NCBI RefSeq assembly: GCF_018398875.1
Contig: NZ_JAGWDK010000007.1
Span: 62,001-126,000, forward strand
From: Bradyrhizobium sp. sGM-13
GTDB taxonomy: Bacteria > Pseudomonadota > Alphaproteobacteria > Rhizobiales > Xanthobacteraceae
Direction of reading: 5' to 3'
DNA length: 64,000 nt
The notes under the pieces were generated by a model. It was not told where the DNA came from, made no database searches, and saw only the letters and a program-made list of their open reading frames with translations. The translations under genes were made by a program, and so were the position numbers. Of this stretch, positions 43,463 to 53,526 are shown one piece after another (positions within the stretch are counted from its first letter, which is position 1; every line of letters begins with the position of its first letter).

Positions 43463-45391
43463 GTGAGCGTTGCGATGAACATGATCCTGCCTGCCAGCGT
43501 TTCGGCAACACCGAACGGCACCACCCGCCCGCAAGTCCGCATCGTCATCGTCGGTCACGTCGATCACGGCAAATCCACGCTGGTCGGCCGCCTGCTGCAC
43601 GAAACCGGCAGCTTGCCTGAAGGCAAGCTGGAGATGCTGAAAGCGGTCAGCGCGCGACGCGGCATGCCGTTCGAATGGTCGTTCCTGCTCGATGCGCTGC
43701 AGACCGAGCGCGACCAGGGCATCACCATCGACACCACGCAAATCCGCTTCCGCACCCGCTCGCGCGACGTCGTACTGATCGACGCGCCCGGCCATGCCGA
43801 ATTTCTGCGCAACATGATCACCGGCGCCTCGCAGGCCGACGGTGCGGTGCTGATCATCGACGCGCTGGAGGGCGTGCGCGACCAGACCCGGCGGCATGGC
43901 TATCTGCTGCATCTGTTGGGCATCAAGCAGGTCGCGATCGTCGTCAACAAGATGGACCGCGTCGATTTCAGCGCGGATCGCTTCAAGGAGATCAGCGACG
44001 AAATTTCGGCGCATCTCATCGGGCTCGGCGTGACGCCCTCGGCCGTGATTCCGATTTCCGCACGCGACGGCGACGGCGTTGCGGAGCAGACGCCACGGAT
44101 CGGCTGGTACCGGGGACCAACCGTCGTCGAGGCGCTTGATGCGCTCGAGCCGGCGCGGCCGCTGGAGCAACTGGCGCTGCGGCTGCCGGTGCAGGCGATC
44201 TACAAGTTCGACGACCGCCGCATTGTTGCGGGCCGCATCGAGTCCGGACATCTGAGTGCCGGCGATGAAATCGTCATCATGCCCGCCGGCAAGATCGCGA
44301 AGATCAAGACGGTGGAGAGCTGGCCGGTCACGCCGCTCAACGGCAGCCATGGCGCCGGCCGTTCGGTCGGCATCACGCTCGACCGCGAATTGTTCATCGA
44401 GCGCGGCGATGTCATCGCCCATGCGGGAGCTACCCCGCGCGACACACGGCGCATGCGCGCGCGCATTTTCTGGCTGCACGACAAGCCGCTGTCGAAGGGC
44501 GACCAGATTCTGATCCGCCTCGGCACGCGGGAAACCCGCGCCAGCGTGGTAGCGATCGAGAAGGCGGTCGATCCCGGTGAACTCTCCAACGAGGAGACCA
44601 CGGCGATCGCGCGCAATCATGTCGGCGAAATCGACATCTCGCTGGCGCAGCCGATCGCGGCCGATCCCTATCAGGAAAATTCGCGCACCGGTCGGCTGGT
44701 GATCGAAGTCAATGGCCGCATCGCCGGCGGCGGCCTCGTGCTGTCGGTCGACGCCGGACAGCGCGCTATTCCGATCGACATCGTGCCGGTGGAATCCGCA
44801 TTGCGCCCGGAAGAGCGCTCGGCGCGCTACCGCCACAACGGCGCGGTGATCTGGCTGACCGGCCTGCCGGGTTCGGGCAAATCGACGCTGGCGCGCGCAC
44901 TCGAGCGACGGCTGTTTTCGCGCGGCGGTTCGCCTATTCTGCTCGATGGCGACACGCTGCGCGCCGGCCTCAACGGCGATCTCGGCTTCTCGGCGCATGA
45001 TCGCACCGAGAACATCCGCCGGCTGGCGGAAGTTGCGACCCATCTGGCGCGCAACGGGCACATTGCCGTCGTCGCGGCGGTGTCGCCGTCCGCTGACGAT
45101 CGCGCAGCCGCGCGACGCGTCGCCGACGCTTCGTTCCGCGAGATCTACGTCGCGACGCCTGCCGAAGTCTGCGAGAGCCGCGACCCCAAGGGCCATTATG
45201 CTAAGGCGCGCGCGGGCACGCTGCAGGCTTTCACCGGCATCGGCAACGACTACCAACCGCCGGCCCAGGCGGAGCTGCGCATCGACACCTCTGCGCGCTC
45301 GATTTCGGACGCAACTGACGATATAGAGCGAATGCTGGCGGAGACCGGCATTCTGTTCGACGAACTCGTCGACCTCGCGGCCAACATTTAA
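43463..45391 (+). CDS. cysNC: Fused sulfate adenylyltransferase GTPase and APS kinase (CysNC)
   Basis: 642 residues. The first part (about 25-450) is an EF-Tu-like GTPase with [14 protein letters not shown] and NKMD, then beta-barrels. The second part (about 460-635) is APS kinase with Walker [10 protein letters not shown] at 467. It drives APS formation and converts APS to PAPS. NodQ of rhizobia has the same layout and supplies sulfate for Nod factors; here the context is assimilation. The GTG start at 43463 is preceded by a weak ribosome site. It pairs with cysD. Confidence 0.94.
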   Translation: MSVAMNMILPASVSATPNGTTRPQVRIVIVGHVDHGKSTLVGRLLHETGSLPEGKLEMLKAVSARRGMPFEWSFLLDALQTERDQGITIDTTQIRFRTRSRDVVLIDAPGHAEFLRNMITGASQADGAVLIIDALEGVRDQTRRHGYLLHLLGIKQVAIVVNKMDRVDFSADRFKEISDEISAHLIGLGVTPSAVIPISARDGDGVAEQTPRIGWYRGPTVVEALDALEPARPLEQLALRLPVQAIYKFDDRRIVAGRIESGHLSAGDEIVIMPAGKIAKIKTVESWPVTPLNGSHGAGRSVGITLDRELFIERGDVIAHAGATPRDTRRMRARIFWLHDKPLSKGDQILIRLGTRETRASVVAIEKAVDPGELSNEETTAIARNHVGEIDISLAQPIAADPYQENSRTGRLVIEVNGRIAGGGLVLSVDAGQRAIPIDIVPVESALRPEERSARYRHNGAVIWLTGLPGSGKSTLARALERRLFSRGGSPILLDGDTLRAGLNGDLGFSAHDRTENIRRLAEVATHLARNGHIAVVAAVSPSADDRAAARRVADASFREIYVATPAEVCESRDPKGHYAKARAGTLQAFTGIGNDYQPPAQAELRIDTSARSISDATDDIERMLAETGILFDELVDLAANI

Positions 45392-45393
45392 AA

Positions 45394-45445
45394 GCGTTTT
45401 CGAGCGAAGTGGACGCCGGTTTGCGTGAAGAGAACGCGTCCAAAT
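45394..45445. repeat. Short copy of palindromic repeat family A
   Basis: GCGTTTTCGAGCGAAGTGGA, then CGCCGGTTTGCGTGAAGAGAACGCG. It begins two bases after the cysNC stop, like the other family A copies that follow gene ends. Confidence 0.75.
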
Positions 45446-45496
45446 AGGGCCTTCCACTTCTTTTGGGGCCTTCTCATCGACCCGGCTTTAGGGCTA

Positions 45497-45534
45497 AAAG
45501 GGCGGCCAATGCCGCCCCTTTGGCGCGTTTTTTG
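45497..45534 (+). terminator. Rho-independent terminator after cysNC
   Basis: AAAGGGCGGC and GCCGCCCCTTT form a stem with a CAAT loop. A GC-rich six bases and then TTTTTT follow. It lies between cysNC and glcB. Confidence 0.65.
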
Positions 45535-45591
45535 CTGTTTTCGTCTGAAAACCAGCAATTGAACGCCAGTTTTTGCCCGAGAAAGCCCATC

Positions 45592-47754
45592 ATGAATCGT
45601 GTCGATGCCCACGGATTAAAGATCGCCCCTGTTCTGTTCGACTTCATCGCCAAGGAGGCGACCCCTAAAACCGGGATCTCGCCCGATGCATTCTGGGCCG
45701 GCGTCGCCGCCATCGTCAAAAAGCTCGGGCCGAAAAATCGCGAGCTGCTCGCCCTCCGCGACGCGCTGCAGGTCAAAATCGACGGCTGGCATCGCGCCAA
45801 CAAGGGCAAGGCGTTCGACATGAACGCCTATACGGCCTTCCTGAAGGAGATCGGTTATCTCCTGCCCGAGCCGGCTACGCAGAAGGTCGAGACATCGGAT
45901 GTCGACGAGGAGATCGGCAAGATCTGCGGACCGCAGCTCGTCGTTCCCCTGACCAATGCCCGCTACGCGCTGAACGCGGCGAATGCGCGCTGGGGCTCGC
46001 TCTATGACGCCTTCTACGGCACCGACGCGATTCCGCATGATCCGAGCGAGGCTGGCCGCGGCTACAACAAGGCGCGCGGCGACAAGGTGATCGCCAAGGC
46101 CAAGGCGTTCCTCGATTCCGCCGTGCCGCTCGCGACCGGCAGCCACACCGACGTGACCTCGTATAGCGTGATCGCCGGCCAGCTTGCGGTGAAGCTCAAG
46201 AGCGGCAACGCCACCGCGCTAAAATCCGCGTCGCAGTTCGCCGGCTACCAGGGCGACGCCGCTCAGCCTTCCGCGGTCCTGCTCGTCAACAACGGCATGC
46301 ACGTCGAAGTGAAGATCAACCGCAATCATGCGATCGGCAAGGACGATCCGGCCGGTGTCGCCGACATGATTCTGGAATCGGCGGTTTCCACCATTCTCGA
46401 CATGGAAGACTCGGTTGCCGCGGTCGACGCCGAAGACAAGGTGCTGGTCTATCGCAACACGCTCGGCCTGATGAACGGCACGCTTTCCGCCGACTTTGAA
46501 AAGGGCGGCAAGGCCGTTCAACGATCTCTCAACCCTGACCGCGTCTACAAGACGCCCGACGGCAAGGAGCTGACGCTGCACGGACGCAGCCTGCTGCTGA
46601 TGCGCAATGTCGGCCATCACATGTTCACCGACGCCGTGCTCGATGAAAAGGGCGAGGAGATTCCGGAAGGGTTGCTCGATGCTGCGGTCGCCGGTCTGCT
46701 CGCGATCCACGACCTCAAGGGCAACTCGAAGGTCAGGAATAGCCGCACCGGCTCGGTCTACATCGTCAAGCCGAAGATGCACGGCCCCGACGAAGTCGCG
46801 CTGACCTGTGAATTGTTCGGCGAGGTGGAAAAGCTGCTCGGACTGCCCGAGAACACCATGAAGGTCGGCATCATGGACGAGGAGCGCCGCACCACGGTGA
46901 ACCTGAAGGCCTGCATTCAGAACGCGTCGAAGCGCATCTGCTTCATCAACACCGGCTTCCTCGACCGCACCGGCGACGAGATTCACACCTCGATGGAAGC
47001 GGGTCCGATGATCCGCAAGAACGACATGAAGGCGCAGCCCTGGATCAAGGCCTATGAAGACTGGAACGTCGACATGGGCCTGATCGACGGCCTGCCCGGC
47101 CATGCCCAGATCGGCAAGGGCATGTGGGCGGCGCCCGACAAGATGGCCGACATGCTCACCCAGAAACTCGGCCATCCACAGGCCGGTGCGACCACGGCAT
47201 GGGTGCCGTCGCCGACCGCGGCCACGCTGCACGCGCTGCATTATCACCAGGTCAACGTGATCGCGCGACAGGAAGAGCTCGCCAGGGGCGGCCAGCGCGC
47301 AAAACTCTCCGACATCCTCACCATTCCGGTTTCGCAGTCGAACTGGGCGCCGGATGACGTGAAGCAGGAGATCGACAACAACTGTCAGGGCATCCTCGGC
47401 TATGTCGTGCGCTGGATCGACCAGGGCGTCGGCTGCTCCAAGGTGCCCGACATCCATGACGTCGGCCTGATGGAAGACCGCGCGACCTTGCGCATTTCCA
47501 GCCAGCATCTGGCGAACTGGCTGGCGCATGGCGTCGTCAGCAAGGATCAGGTGATGGAATCGCTGAAGCGAATGGCCGTCGTAGTGGACAAGCAGAATGC
47601 CAGCGACCCGCTCTACAAGCCGATGGCGCCTTCGTTCGACGGCGTTGCTTTCCAGGCCGCCTGCGATCTTGTCTTCAAGGGCCGCGAGCAGCCGAACGGC
47701 TACACCGAATACATTCTCACGGCGCGCCGCCGCGAGGCAAAAGCGGCGGGCTGA
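45592..47754 (+). CDS. glcB: Malate synthase G
   Basis: 720 residues, close to the 723 of the E. coli enzyme. It condenses glyoxylate with acetyl-CoA to malate. Visible blocks are [37 protein letters not shown] (metal-binding acidic residues), [14 protein letters not shown] and [12 protein letters not shown]. The ATG at 45592 is the family start. No isocitrate lyase gene is adjacent, so the enzyme may serve glyoxylate from several sources. Confidence 0.96.
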   Translation: MNRVDAHGLKIAPVLFDFIAKEATPKTGISPDAFWAGVAAIVKKLGPKNRELLALRDALQVKIDGWHRANKGKAFDMNAYTAFLKEIGYLLPEPATQKVETSDVDEEIGKICGPQLVVPLTNARYALNAANARWGSLYDAFYGTDAIPHDPSEAGRGYNKARGDKVIAKAKAFLDSAVPLATGSHTDVTSYSVIAGQLAVKLKSGNATALKSASQFAGYQGDAAQPSAVLLVNNGMHVEVKINRNHAIGKDDPAGVADMILESAVSTILDMEDSVAAVDAEDKVLVYRNTLGLMNGTLSADFEKGGKAVQRSLNPDRVYKTPDGKELTLHGRSLLLMRNVGHHMFTDAVLDEKGEEIPEGLLDAAVAGLLAIHDLKGNSKVRNSRTGSVYIVKPKMHGPDEVALTCELFGEVEKLLGLPENTMKVGIMDEERRTTVNLKACIQNASKRICFINTGFLDRTGDEIHTSMEAGPMIRKNDMKAQPWIKAYEDWNVDMGLIDGLPGHAQIGKGMWAAPDKMADMLTQKLGHPQAGATTAWVPSPTAATLHALHYHQVNVIARQEELARGGQRAKLSDILTIPVSQSNWAPDDVKQEIDNNCQGILGYVVRWIDQGVGCSKVPDIHDVGLMEDRATLRISSQHLANWLAHGVVSKDQVMESLKRMAVVVDKQNASDPLYKPMAPSFDGVAFQAACDLVFKGREQPNGYTEYILTARRREAKAAG

Positions 47755-47782
47755 GCCATGTCATGATGCCGCGGTTCCGGCC

Positions 47783-47807
47783 GGAACGTCCGGCGCGGAC
47801 CGTCGTT
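47783..47807 (+). promoter_or_regulatory. EcfG-type promoter (GGAAC-N16-CGTT)
   Basis: GGAAC at 47783-47787 and CGTT at 47804-47807 with a 16-base spacer, the exact EcfG consensus. It is 30 bases upstream of the CsbD start, leaving a short leader with the ribosome site. Confidence 0.75.
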
Positions 47808-47837
47808 GATTGTCATCTCAATACGGAGGAGATGACG

Positions 47838-48038
47838 ATGGATTGGAACAGGGTTGAAGGCAACTGGAAGCAGTTCAAGGGCGCGGCCAAGCAGAAGTGG
47901 GGCAAGCTCACCGATGATGATCTCAATGTGATTGAGGGGAGCCGCGAGCAACTCGAAGGCAAGCTGCAGGAGCGCTACGGCTTCGCCAAGGACCAGATCC
48001 GCAAGGACGTCGACGACTGGTTCAGGACCCTGAAATAG
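47838..48038 (+). CDS. CsbD family stress protein
   Basis: 66 residues: MDWNRVEGNWKQFKGAAKQK and the following EQLEGKLQERYG region are the standard CsbD sequence. CsbD proteins are abundant small helical proteins of general stress regulons with no known activity. GGAGG lies eight bases before this ATG; an ATG six bases earlier is too close to it. An exact EcfG promoter lies just upstream and a strong terminator just downstream, so it is a single-gene stress unit. Confidence 0.93.
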   Translation: MDWNRVEGNWKQFKGAAKQKWGKLTDDDLNVIEGSREQLEGKLQERYGFAKDQIRKDVDDWFRTLK

Positions 48039-48062
48039 GAACACGCTTTGGAGCGAAAAAAG

Positions 48063-48086
48063 CCCCGGCCCGCGCCGGGGTTTTTT
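48063..48086 (+). terminator. Rho-independent terminator after CsbD
   Basis: The stem CCCCGGC / GCCGGGG with a four-base loop is followed by TTTTTT, 25 bases after the stop. The convergent small membrane gene ends at 48102. Confidence 0.9.
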
Positions 48087-48101
48087 CGTTGGTGGCTGCG
48101 G

Positions 48102-48257
48102 CTAAATCACCGCGATGTATCTCAACAGCGAGATCACGCCCAGAATGATCACCACGACGCGCGCGATCTGCTTGGCGCGGCCGTCGATCGGCAGGAGGTT
48201 GATGAGATAGAGGACGAGGATAACGACCAGGAACGTGATGAGTATGCTGACAAGCAT
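48102..48257 (-). CDS. Tiny two-helix membrane protein (Thivi_2564-like)
   Basis: 51 residues from the ATG at 48255-48257: helix one MLVSILITFLVVILVLYLIN, then the conserved LLPIDGRAKQ loop, then helix two IARVVVIILGVISLLRYI. This matches the small Thivi_2564 family, membrane peptides of unknown role. AAGGGGG lies upstream of the start. An exact EcfG promoter (48307-48331) is about 50 bases upstream, suggesting induction by general stress. Confidence 0.8.
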   Translation of the reverse strand: MLVSILITFLVVILVLYLINLLPIDGRAKQIARVVVIILGVISLLRYIAVI

Positions 48258-48306
48258 GTGAAGCCCCCTTCGGCGTTGGCCGGAAAATGCGCTGTAGTGT
48301 TTTGTT

Positions 48307-48331
48307 AACGTGAACAGGCGCCCCGGGTTCC
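48307..48331 (-). promoter_or_regulatory. EcfG-type promoter (GGAAC-N16-CGTT)
   Basis: On the minus strand GGAAC (48331-48327) and CGTT (48310-48307) are 16 bases apart, and CGTT continues as CGTTAAC. It lies about 50 bases upstream of the tiny membrane protein start at 48257. Confidence 0.75.
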
Positions 48332-48461
48332 GCGCGACGGAACCGCACCCGCTTGGAAAATTGCAGTCATTTCAAGGAATCCTCGTAGTACTACGCGGCT
48401 CTCACTCGACAAGTATTTACCGTTTGCCCTCCAAATGGCCACGACGCCTCGGGGGACCATC

Positions 48462-50555
48462 ATGTTGAACCGTCTGACCGTATCCGCGCTGCTGAAAGCC
48501 GTCATCCTCGTCACCTCATTCTGCGTGGTGGTTGGATTTTCGCTTAGCGCCTGGGAATCCTGGGGCCGCTTGCAGGCGGCTAGCCGCATTGCGGTCATCG
48601 CCGACGCCTCCGCAAACATGTTCAAGGCGATGCACAATCTGCGCACCGATCGCTCCACGACCAACCGGCTCTTGAATTCCGATGCGCCGATGGATGCCGA
48701 TATCGAGAAGTATCTGCGCAACATCCGCGACACCGAAATGCCGGCGATGGGCAATGCGCTCGGCCTGCTCGGCAGCCTGGAGTTCGCGCAGCACCAGACG
48801 CTGGTCCCCGAGTTCGACCGTCTCTACAAGACGATGACCGCGCTGCAGAGGGAGTTCTGGGAAGCCGTGGCCAAGCCGAAGGCGGCGCGCCGACCCGAGC
48901 TGGCCAAGGAGTATATGGCTGCCGCCAGCGCGATGCTGGAGACGCTGGAGAAGCTGTCCGGGGCGCTGGGTGCGGCCGTCAATCACCAGGACGCGACCAT
49001 CGACCAGTTGCTGGCGATCAAGCAGATCGCCTGGCTGTTGCGCAACACCGCCGGTGAGGCCTCGCTGATCGTCTCGACCGGGCTCAGCACCGGGAAGGTC
49101 TCGCCTGAGGGAAGGCTCGCCTACACGAAATATACTGGCGGCATCGACGCCGCCTGGAGCGCGCTGGAATTGACCGCAGCGGGGATGCAGTTGCCCCCGG
49201 CGATCTCGAGCGTCATGGCCGCAACCAAAACCGCCTATTTCGAGCCGCAATATCTTGCTCTGCGCGACCGGCTGCTGATGCAGATTGCGGGCGGCGAGAA
49301 GCCGGAAATGACCGCCAACCAGTGGACGCCGGTCACGGTCGGGCGTCTCTCCGCCGCCGTCAACGTGGCCGAGGCCGCGCTCGACGCCGCCAAGCATCAC
49401 GCCGCGCACCTGCGCTCCACCGCCCAACGCTCCCTGACGGTGCAGCTCGCATTGCTAACCGGCGCGCTGGCGCTGGCGTTCGGTGCCATGGCGATCGTTA
49501 CCCGCCGCGTCATCAAGCCGCTGCACACCATGCGCGATGCCATGTTGAAAGTCGCCGCCGGCGACCTCGGTGTCGATACCGGCTATGCCGCGCGCCACGA
49601 CGAAATCGGCGCGCTGGCGGGCGCACTGGAGACGTTCAAGCAGCAGGCCGTCGACAAAGCGCGGATCGAGGCGCAGCAGCGCGAGCGCAACGCCGGCGTG
49701 ATGGCGCGGCAGCAGACGATCGAGAGCTATGTCGGCGAGTTCGAGGGCATGGTGCGCGAGACGCTCACCCAACTCGGCGATGCTTCCGGCCAGATGCGGA
49801 CCACCTCGACCGGCCTCTCGGCGATTTCGCGCCAGACCAACGAGCGCGTCCAGGTCGCCGAAAAGGCCTCCGGCGACGCCTCGATGAGCGTCGAGACGGT
49901 CGCTGCGGCTTCCGAAGAGCTTAGCGCCTCCATCAACGACATCAGCCAGCAGGCGGCGCACGCCGCCAGCATTGCCAGCCGCGCGGTCGGCCAGGCGCGC
50001 AATACCGACGGCACCGTTCAGGGGCTGGCGCAGTCGGCAGGGCGGATCGGCGAAGTCGTCGGCCTGATCAATACCATCGCCGCGCAGACCAACCTCCTGG
50101 CACTCAACGCCACCATCGAGGCCGCGCGCGCCGGCGAAGCCGGCCGCGGCTTTGCGGTGGTCGCCTCCGAAGTCAAGTCGCTGGCGAGCCAGACCGCGAA
50201 GGCGACCGAGGAGATTTCCGAGCAGATCTCGGACATCCAGCGGGTTGCCGGCGAAGCCATCGATGCCATCAAGGGCATCGGCAGCATCATCGGCGAGGTC
50301 AACGAGGTCGCGACCGCGATTGCCGCCGCCGTGCAGCAACAGGGTGCCGCAACGCAGGAGATCACGCGCTCGACCCAGTTTGCCGCGCAGGGCACCAAGA
50401 ACGTGTCCGACAACATCACCGGCGTGAAGGCCGATGCCGACGCGGCAGCGGCCGCCGCCGAGGACGTCAAGCAGGCCTCGCAGACGCTGGAGACGCAGAG
50501 CCAGCAACTCGGCAATCAGGTCACCGCGTTTCTCGGCAAGATCCGCGCGGCTTAG
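48462..50555 (+). CDS. Methyl-accepting chemotaxis protein
   Basis: 697 residues. Helix one (about 8-28), a large helical periplasmic sensor (about 30-320), helix two (about 325-346), HAMP (about 347-400) and a signalling domain whose conserved hairpin tip is at about 538-575 ([20 protein letters not shown]). The C-terminus lacks a CheB/CheR-tethering pentapeptide. The ligand is unknown; the sensor resembles helical-bundle types. The ATG at 48462 has GGGGGA just upstream. No che genes are nearby. Confidence 0.92.
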   Translation: MLNRLTVSALLKAVILVTSFCVVVGFSLSAWESWGRLQAASRIAVIADASANMFKAMHNLRTDRSTTNRLLNSDAPMDADIEKYLRNIRDTEMPAMGNALGLLGSLEFAQHQTLVPEFDRLYKTMTALQREFWEAVAKPKAARRPELAKEYMAAASAMLETLEKLSGALGAAVNHQDATIDQLLAIKQIAWLLRNTAGEASLIVSTGLSTGKVSPEGRLAYTKYTGGIDAAWSALELTAAGMQLPPAISSVMAATKTAYFEPQYLALRDRLLMQIAGGEKPEMTANQWTPVTVGRLSAAVNVAEAALDAAKHHAAHLRSTAQRSLTVQLALLTGALALAFGAMAIVTRRVIKPLHTMRDAMLKVAAGDLGVDTGYAARHDEIGALAGALETFKQQAVDKARIEAQQRERNAGVMARQQTIESYVGEFEGMVRETLTQLGDASGQMRTTSTGLSAISRQTNERVQVAEKASGDASMSVETVAAASEELSASINDISQQAAHAASIASRAVGQARNTDGTVQGLAQSAGRIGEVVGLINTIAAQTNLLALNATIEAARAGEAGRGFAVVASEVKSLASQTAKATEEISEQISDIQRVAGEAIDAIKGIGSIIGEVNEVATAIAAAVQQQGAATQEITRSTQFAAQGTKNVSDNITGVKADADAAAAAAEDVKQASQTLETQSQQLGNQVTAFLGKIRAA

Positions 50556-50613
50556 TTCACCTCCACTCGTCACGCCCCGGCTTGACCAGCCTTGACCCGG
50601 GCACCCACGCCCG

Positions 50614-50660
50614 CCGTCGCCCCTGCGAACGCAGGGGCCCATAACCACCGGCTTTGGCAG
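50614..50660. repeat. Half copy of palindromic repeat family B
   Basis: CGTCGCCCCTGCGAACGCAG then GGGCCCATAACCACCGG matches the left arm of family B only. It lies between the convergent chemoreceptor and DUF2865 genes. Confidence 0.6.
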
Positions 50661-50679
50661 ATGTTCGCCACCAAATCCC

Positions 50680-51318
50680 TCAGTCCCGCGCTACCACCGG
50701 CACGCGACCGTATTTGGTGCGGACCTTTCCGGATGCGGGTGAGAAGTTCAGCTCAGTGCCGCGCCTGTCGCCGCTGCGGCCAGCGACCAATAGTCCGTTC
50801 TCGCCGGCGACGATGTCGCCCTTGCGCAGCGTCGGGTCGTCCTCGATCTTGACCTGCGCCAGCCCGACCTGGTCCTTGCCGTTGCAGGTGCAGCCGCTGA
50901 CGAGTTCGTTGCGATAGCGGAACGCGTTCGGCAATTCCGAATAGGCCTTTCCGTTCTCGGCGGCCGCGTCGTCGATGCTGCTGCCGTAGAACACCTTGGT
51001 CTCGCTCGCCGGGCATAGCTTGTTGCAGGAGGTCCCCCGGCTTGCGTTGTCGGACGCTGTGAGCGGGAAGTAGCGCCCGTCGCAGGTCCGCACGCAATAG
51101 GCCCGGCCGCCGCCGTAACGGGTGCGCCCCTCGCCGCGCGGCGCATACACCTGGCCGTCGTCATTGGGAGACGGCATCTGGATAGTGGGCTGATGGCGCG
51201 GGCGGGCGAATCCGCCGAATAGTTGCGAAAAGAAGTCCTGCGCCTGCGCGGCAGGCGTCAGCGCCGACGCGCATGCCAGCGCGGCTGCTCCCCATACCGC
51301 CAGTTTTCCCGATCGCAT
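50680..51318 (-). CDS. DUF2865 exported protein
   Basis: About 212 residues with a signal peptide ending PAAQAQ. The mature part has GRAYCVRTCDGRYFPL, SCNKLCPASETKVFYG and VSGCTCNGKDQ, a six-Cys pattern that defines DUF2865, an alphaproteobacterial periplasmic family of unknown function. The ATG at 51316-51318 follows GAGAGG. It ends a minus-strand pair with the L,D-transpeptidase gene, 35 bases apart, so a cell-wall link is plausible. Confidence 0.85.
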   Translation of the reverse strand: MRSGKLAVWGAAALACASALTPAAQAQDFFSQLFGGFARPRHQPTIQMPSPNDDGQVYAPRGEGRTRYGGGRAYCVRTCDGRYFPLTASDNASRGTSCNKLCPASETKVFYGSSIDDAAAENGKAYSELPNAFRYRNELVSGCTCNGKDQVGLAQVKIEDDPTLRKGDIVAGENGLLVAGRSGDRRGTELNFSPASGKVRTKYGRVPVVARD

Positions 51319-51353
51319 CAACGCTTTCCTCTCACGCAATACCAGGCATCACT

Positions 51354-52121
51354 TCAGTTGAGCTGCGGCGTCAGATTCATCGCCTGGCGGCCCGACGGAG
51401 CAATTGCGACGGGGCGCGGATGCGCGGCGGCCGGACGAGCCGTGATGCCGGTCCTGGAATCCCCGCCGCGCGCCATGACCGGGGCGTTCTTCGGCAGCAC
51501 CACGACCTTGGTGCCGACATCGACACGGTTGAACAGGTCGATGACGTCCTCATTGACCAGGCGGATGCAGCCGGACGAGACGAATTTCCCGATCGTCGAG
51601 GGATCGTTGGTGCCGTGAATGCGGTACTGGCTGGTGCCGAGATACATCGCCCGCGCGCCGAGCGGATTTCCGGGACCGCCGGCCATGAAGCGCGGCAGAT
51701 AGGGCTGGCGCGCGATCATCTCGCTAGGCGGATGCCAATCCGGCCATTCCGCCTTGCGGCTGATGGTCTGCACTCCGGCCCAGGTAAAGCCTTCGCGGCC
51801 AACGCCGACGCCGTACCTGATGGCCCGGCCCTGACCGAGCACGTAATAGAGCGTGGTGTTGCCGGTATCGATGACGATGGTGCCCGGCGCCTCGGTCGTG
51901 CCGAAGGGAACGACCGCGCGGCGAAGCCGTTCGGGCGTCGCGCCCTCGTCGGAGGCAATCACCTCATCGGCGGGATAGCCATTCGGCTGGGTGGACGCGT
52001 AGCCGAGCGTCTGCGCGTTCGCAGCGCTCGAGAGCGCCGAGGGCGTCAGCAAGACGGCGGTGACGAGGACAAACGCGCTCGCCACGCGCGACGAAGGCCG
52101 GCGATCGGAAGGCTGTGTCAT
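51354..52121 (-). CDS. L,D-transpeptidase (YkuD)
   Basis: About 255 residues. A signal peptide (about 12-40) leads a YkuD domain with the catalytic motif: HGTNDPSTIGKFVSSGCIRL, where the Cys is the nucleophile. It should form 3-3 peptide cross-links or attach proteins to peptidoglycan. The ATG at 52119-52121 (MTQPSDRRPSSR) has AGG five bases upstream; the longer frame would contain the promoter. An exact EcfG motif (52170-52194) lies 50 bases upstream, so cell-wall remodelling is probably part of the stress response. Confidence 0.9.
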   Translation of the reverse strand: MTQPSDRRPSSRVASAFVLVTAVLLTPSALSSAANAQTLGYASTQPNGYPADEVIASDEGATPERLRRAVVPFGTTEAPGTIVIDTGNTTLYYVLGQGRAIRYGVGVGREGFTWAGVQTISRKAEWPDWHPPSEMIARQPYLPRFMAGGPGNPLGARAMYLGTSQYRIHGTNDPSTIGKFVSSGCIRLVNEDVIDLFNRVDVGTKVVVLPKNAPVMARGGDSRTGITARPAAAHPRPVAIAPSGRQAMNLTPQLN

Positions 52122-52169
52122 AGGACCTGCCCCGTGGGATTGTGCATCATTGGATGCTCTGCCCCAACA

Positions 52170-52194
52170 AACGCGGCCACAAGCCGGCGGTTCC
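52170..52194 (-). promoter_or_regulatory. EcfG-type promoter (GGAAC-N16-CGTT)
   Basis: On the minus strand GGAAC (52194-52190) and CGTT (52173-52170) are 16 bases apart, about 50 bases upstream of the L,D-transpeptidase ATG. It is divergent from the site at 52255-52279. Confidence 0.75.
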
Positions 52195-52254
52195 GAACCG
52201 CCGATGTCGCGTCGCATCACGGTCAAGTGCGACACCGCTCACGCCTGCGCGATT

Positions 52255-52279
52255 GGAACTCGCACCTTGGCGTCACGTT
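52255..52279 (+). promoter_or_regulatory. EcfG-type promoter (GGAAC-N16-CGTT)
   Basis: GGAAC at 52255-52259 and CGTT at 52276-52279 with 16 bases between. It lies 70 bases upstream of the GTG start at 52349. This position also rules against in-frame starts upstream of 52280. Confidence 0.75.
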
Positions 52280-52348
52280 ATGATCGCAGTCCGGTTCGCG
52301 ACGTCGCTTTTGCCGTGTCACCGCCGCTTCGGGCGAGGGAAAACCATT

Positions 52349-53521
52349 GTGAGCGTCATTCCCACCAAGCCTTCGCCCACCAAGCCTTTGGCCGCCAAAT
52401 CCCCGCCGACAAAGCCGTTGCCCGGTGAACGCCAGCTTCCCCACGAGCAGGAAGGCACGCCGGTCCCCGAAAGCAAGCTCGATTTGCCGCCGGTCATCCG
52501 CCGCACGGAAGTAGTTGTGATCTGCCTCGTAGGGCTTCTGATCATCTGCATCATCACCGGCCTCTATCTCGCCAAGGCGCTCCTTCTGCCGATCACGCTG
52601 GCCTTTATCGTCGGCACCATGCTTTCGCCGGCCGCCAGCTTCCTGGAACGCTACCGCATTCCGCGCGCGGTCGCCGCGGTGCTGATCGTGGCGGCCGCCA
52701 GCGCCGCGACCGCTTTCATGGTCGGCCTGATCGCCTCGCCCGCGATCGAATGGAGCGGCAAGCTTCCGGAGCTGGGAGCGCTTTTGAAGGACAAGCTGCG
52801 CGTGTTCGACCGGCCGCTCGCGCTGTGGCAGGAGCTGCAGAGCATGCTCGGCGGGCCCGGCACGTTGACGACATTGCATCTGCCCAAGGTCGACTGGGTG
52901 CAGCCGACGCTGGAATTCCTGTCGCCGACCTTTGCCGAATTCCTGCTGTTCATCGCGACGCTGCTCCTGTTCATCGCGAGCTGGCGGGACCTGCGCCGGG
53001 CCCTGATCCTGAATTTCGGCGAGCGGGCGTGGCGGCTGCGGACGCTGCGGATTCTCAACGAGATCGAGGAGCATCTCGGCAATTATTTGTTGCTGGTGAC
53101 CATGATCAATGCCGGCGTCGGCATCGCCACCGGCCTGATCTGCGCGGTCACGGGCATGCCCAACCCGGCCAGTCTCGGCGCACTGGCGGCGATCCTGAAT
53201 TTCATTCCGATCATCGGCCCGGTGGCAATGTTTGCCGTGCTGGTCGTGGTCGGCATTGTCGCGCTCCCGACCATCGGCGCCGGGCTGCTGGCGCCGGCCA
53301 TGTTCGCCGTGATGACTTTCCTGGAAGGCCATTTCCTGACGCCGACGATCGTCGGCCGCCGGCTGGCGCTGAACGCGCTTGCGGTATTCCTGGCAGTGGC
53401 GTTCTGGACCTGGCTGTGGGGCCCGATGGGCGCGTTCCTGTCGTCGCCGCTTCTGATCGTCGCGCTGATCGTGAAGGAGCACTTGATGCCGCCGGATTCG
53501 CCGCAACTGCCGGAGGAGTAG
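52349..53521 (+). CDS. AI-2E family permease (PerM/TqsA-like)
   Basis: About 390 residues with eight or so helices in the usual pattern: two early helices (VVICLVGLLIICIITGLYLA), a hydrophilic middle and a Gly/Pro-rich end ILNFIPIIGPVAMFAVLVVV. Family members transport varied small molecules or ions. The N-terminal 40 residues contain repeated PTKP segments and are cytoplasmic. The GTG at 52349 is chosen because GAGGG precedes it and the EcfG motif lies upstream. It is followed by the DUF883 gene. Confidence 0.85.
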   Translation: MSVIPTKPSPTKPLAAKSPPTKPLPGERQLPHEQEGTPVPESKLDLPPVIRRTEVVVICLVGLLIICIITGLYLAKALLLPITLAFIVGTMLSPAASFLERYRIPRAVAAVLIVAAASAATAFMVGLIASPAIEWSGKLPELGALLKDKLRVFDRPLALWQELQSMLGGPGTLTTLHLPKVDWVQPTLEFLSPTFAEFLLFIATLLLFIASWRDLRRALILNFGERAWRLRTLRILNEIEEHLGNYLLLVTMINAGVGIATGLICAVTGMPNPASLGALAAILNFIPIIGPVAMFAVLVVVGIVALPTIGAGLLAPAMFAVMTFLEGHFLTPTIVGRRLALNALAVFLAVAFWTWLWGPMGAFLSSPLLIVALIVKEHLMPPDSPQLPEE

Positions 53522-53526
53522 AGCAA

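Noticed and set aside
43169..45457. A 762-codon open frame on the minus strand opposite cysNC
   Set aside because: It is an antisense shadow caused by high GC at third positions. The sense frame is an unmistakable CysNC, and the antisense product is Arg/Asp/Gly-rich with no known motif.
52142..52348. In-frame extension of the AI-2E permease gene to an ATG at 52142
   Set aside because: It overlaps both EcfG-type promoters and has no membrane or family similarity; the GTG at 52349 has a ribosome site.
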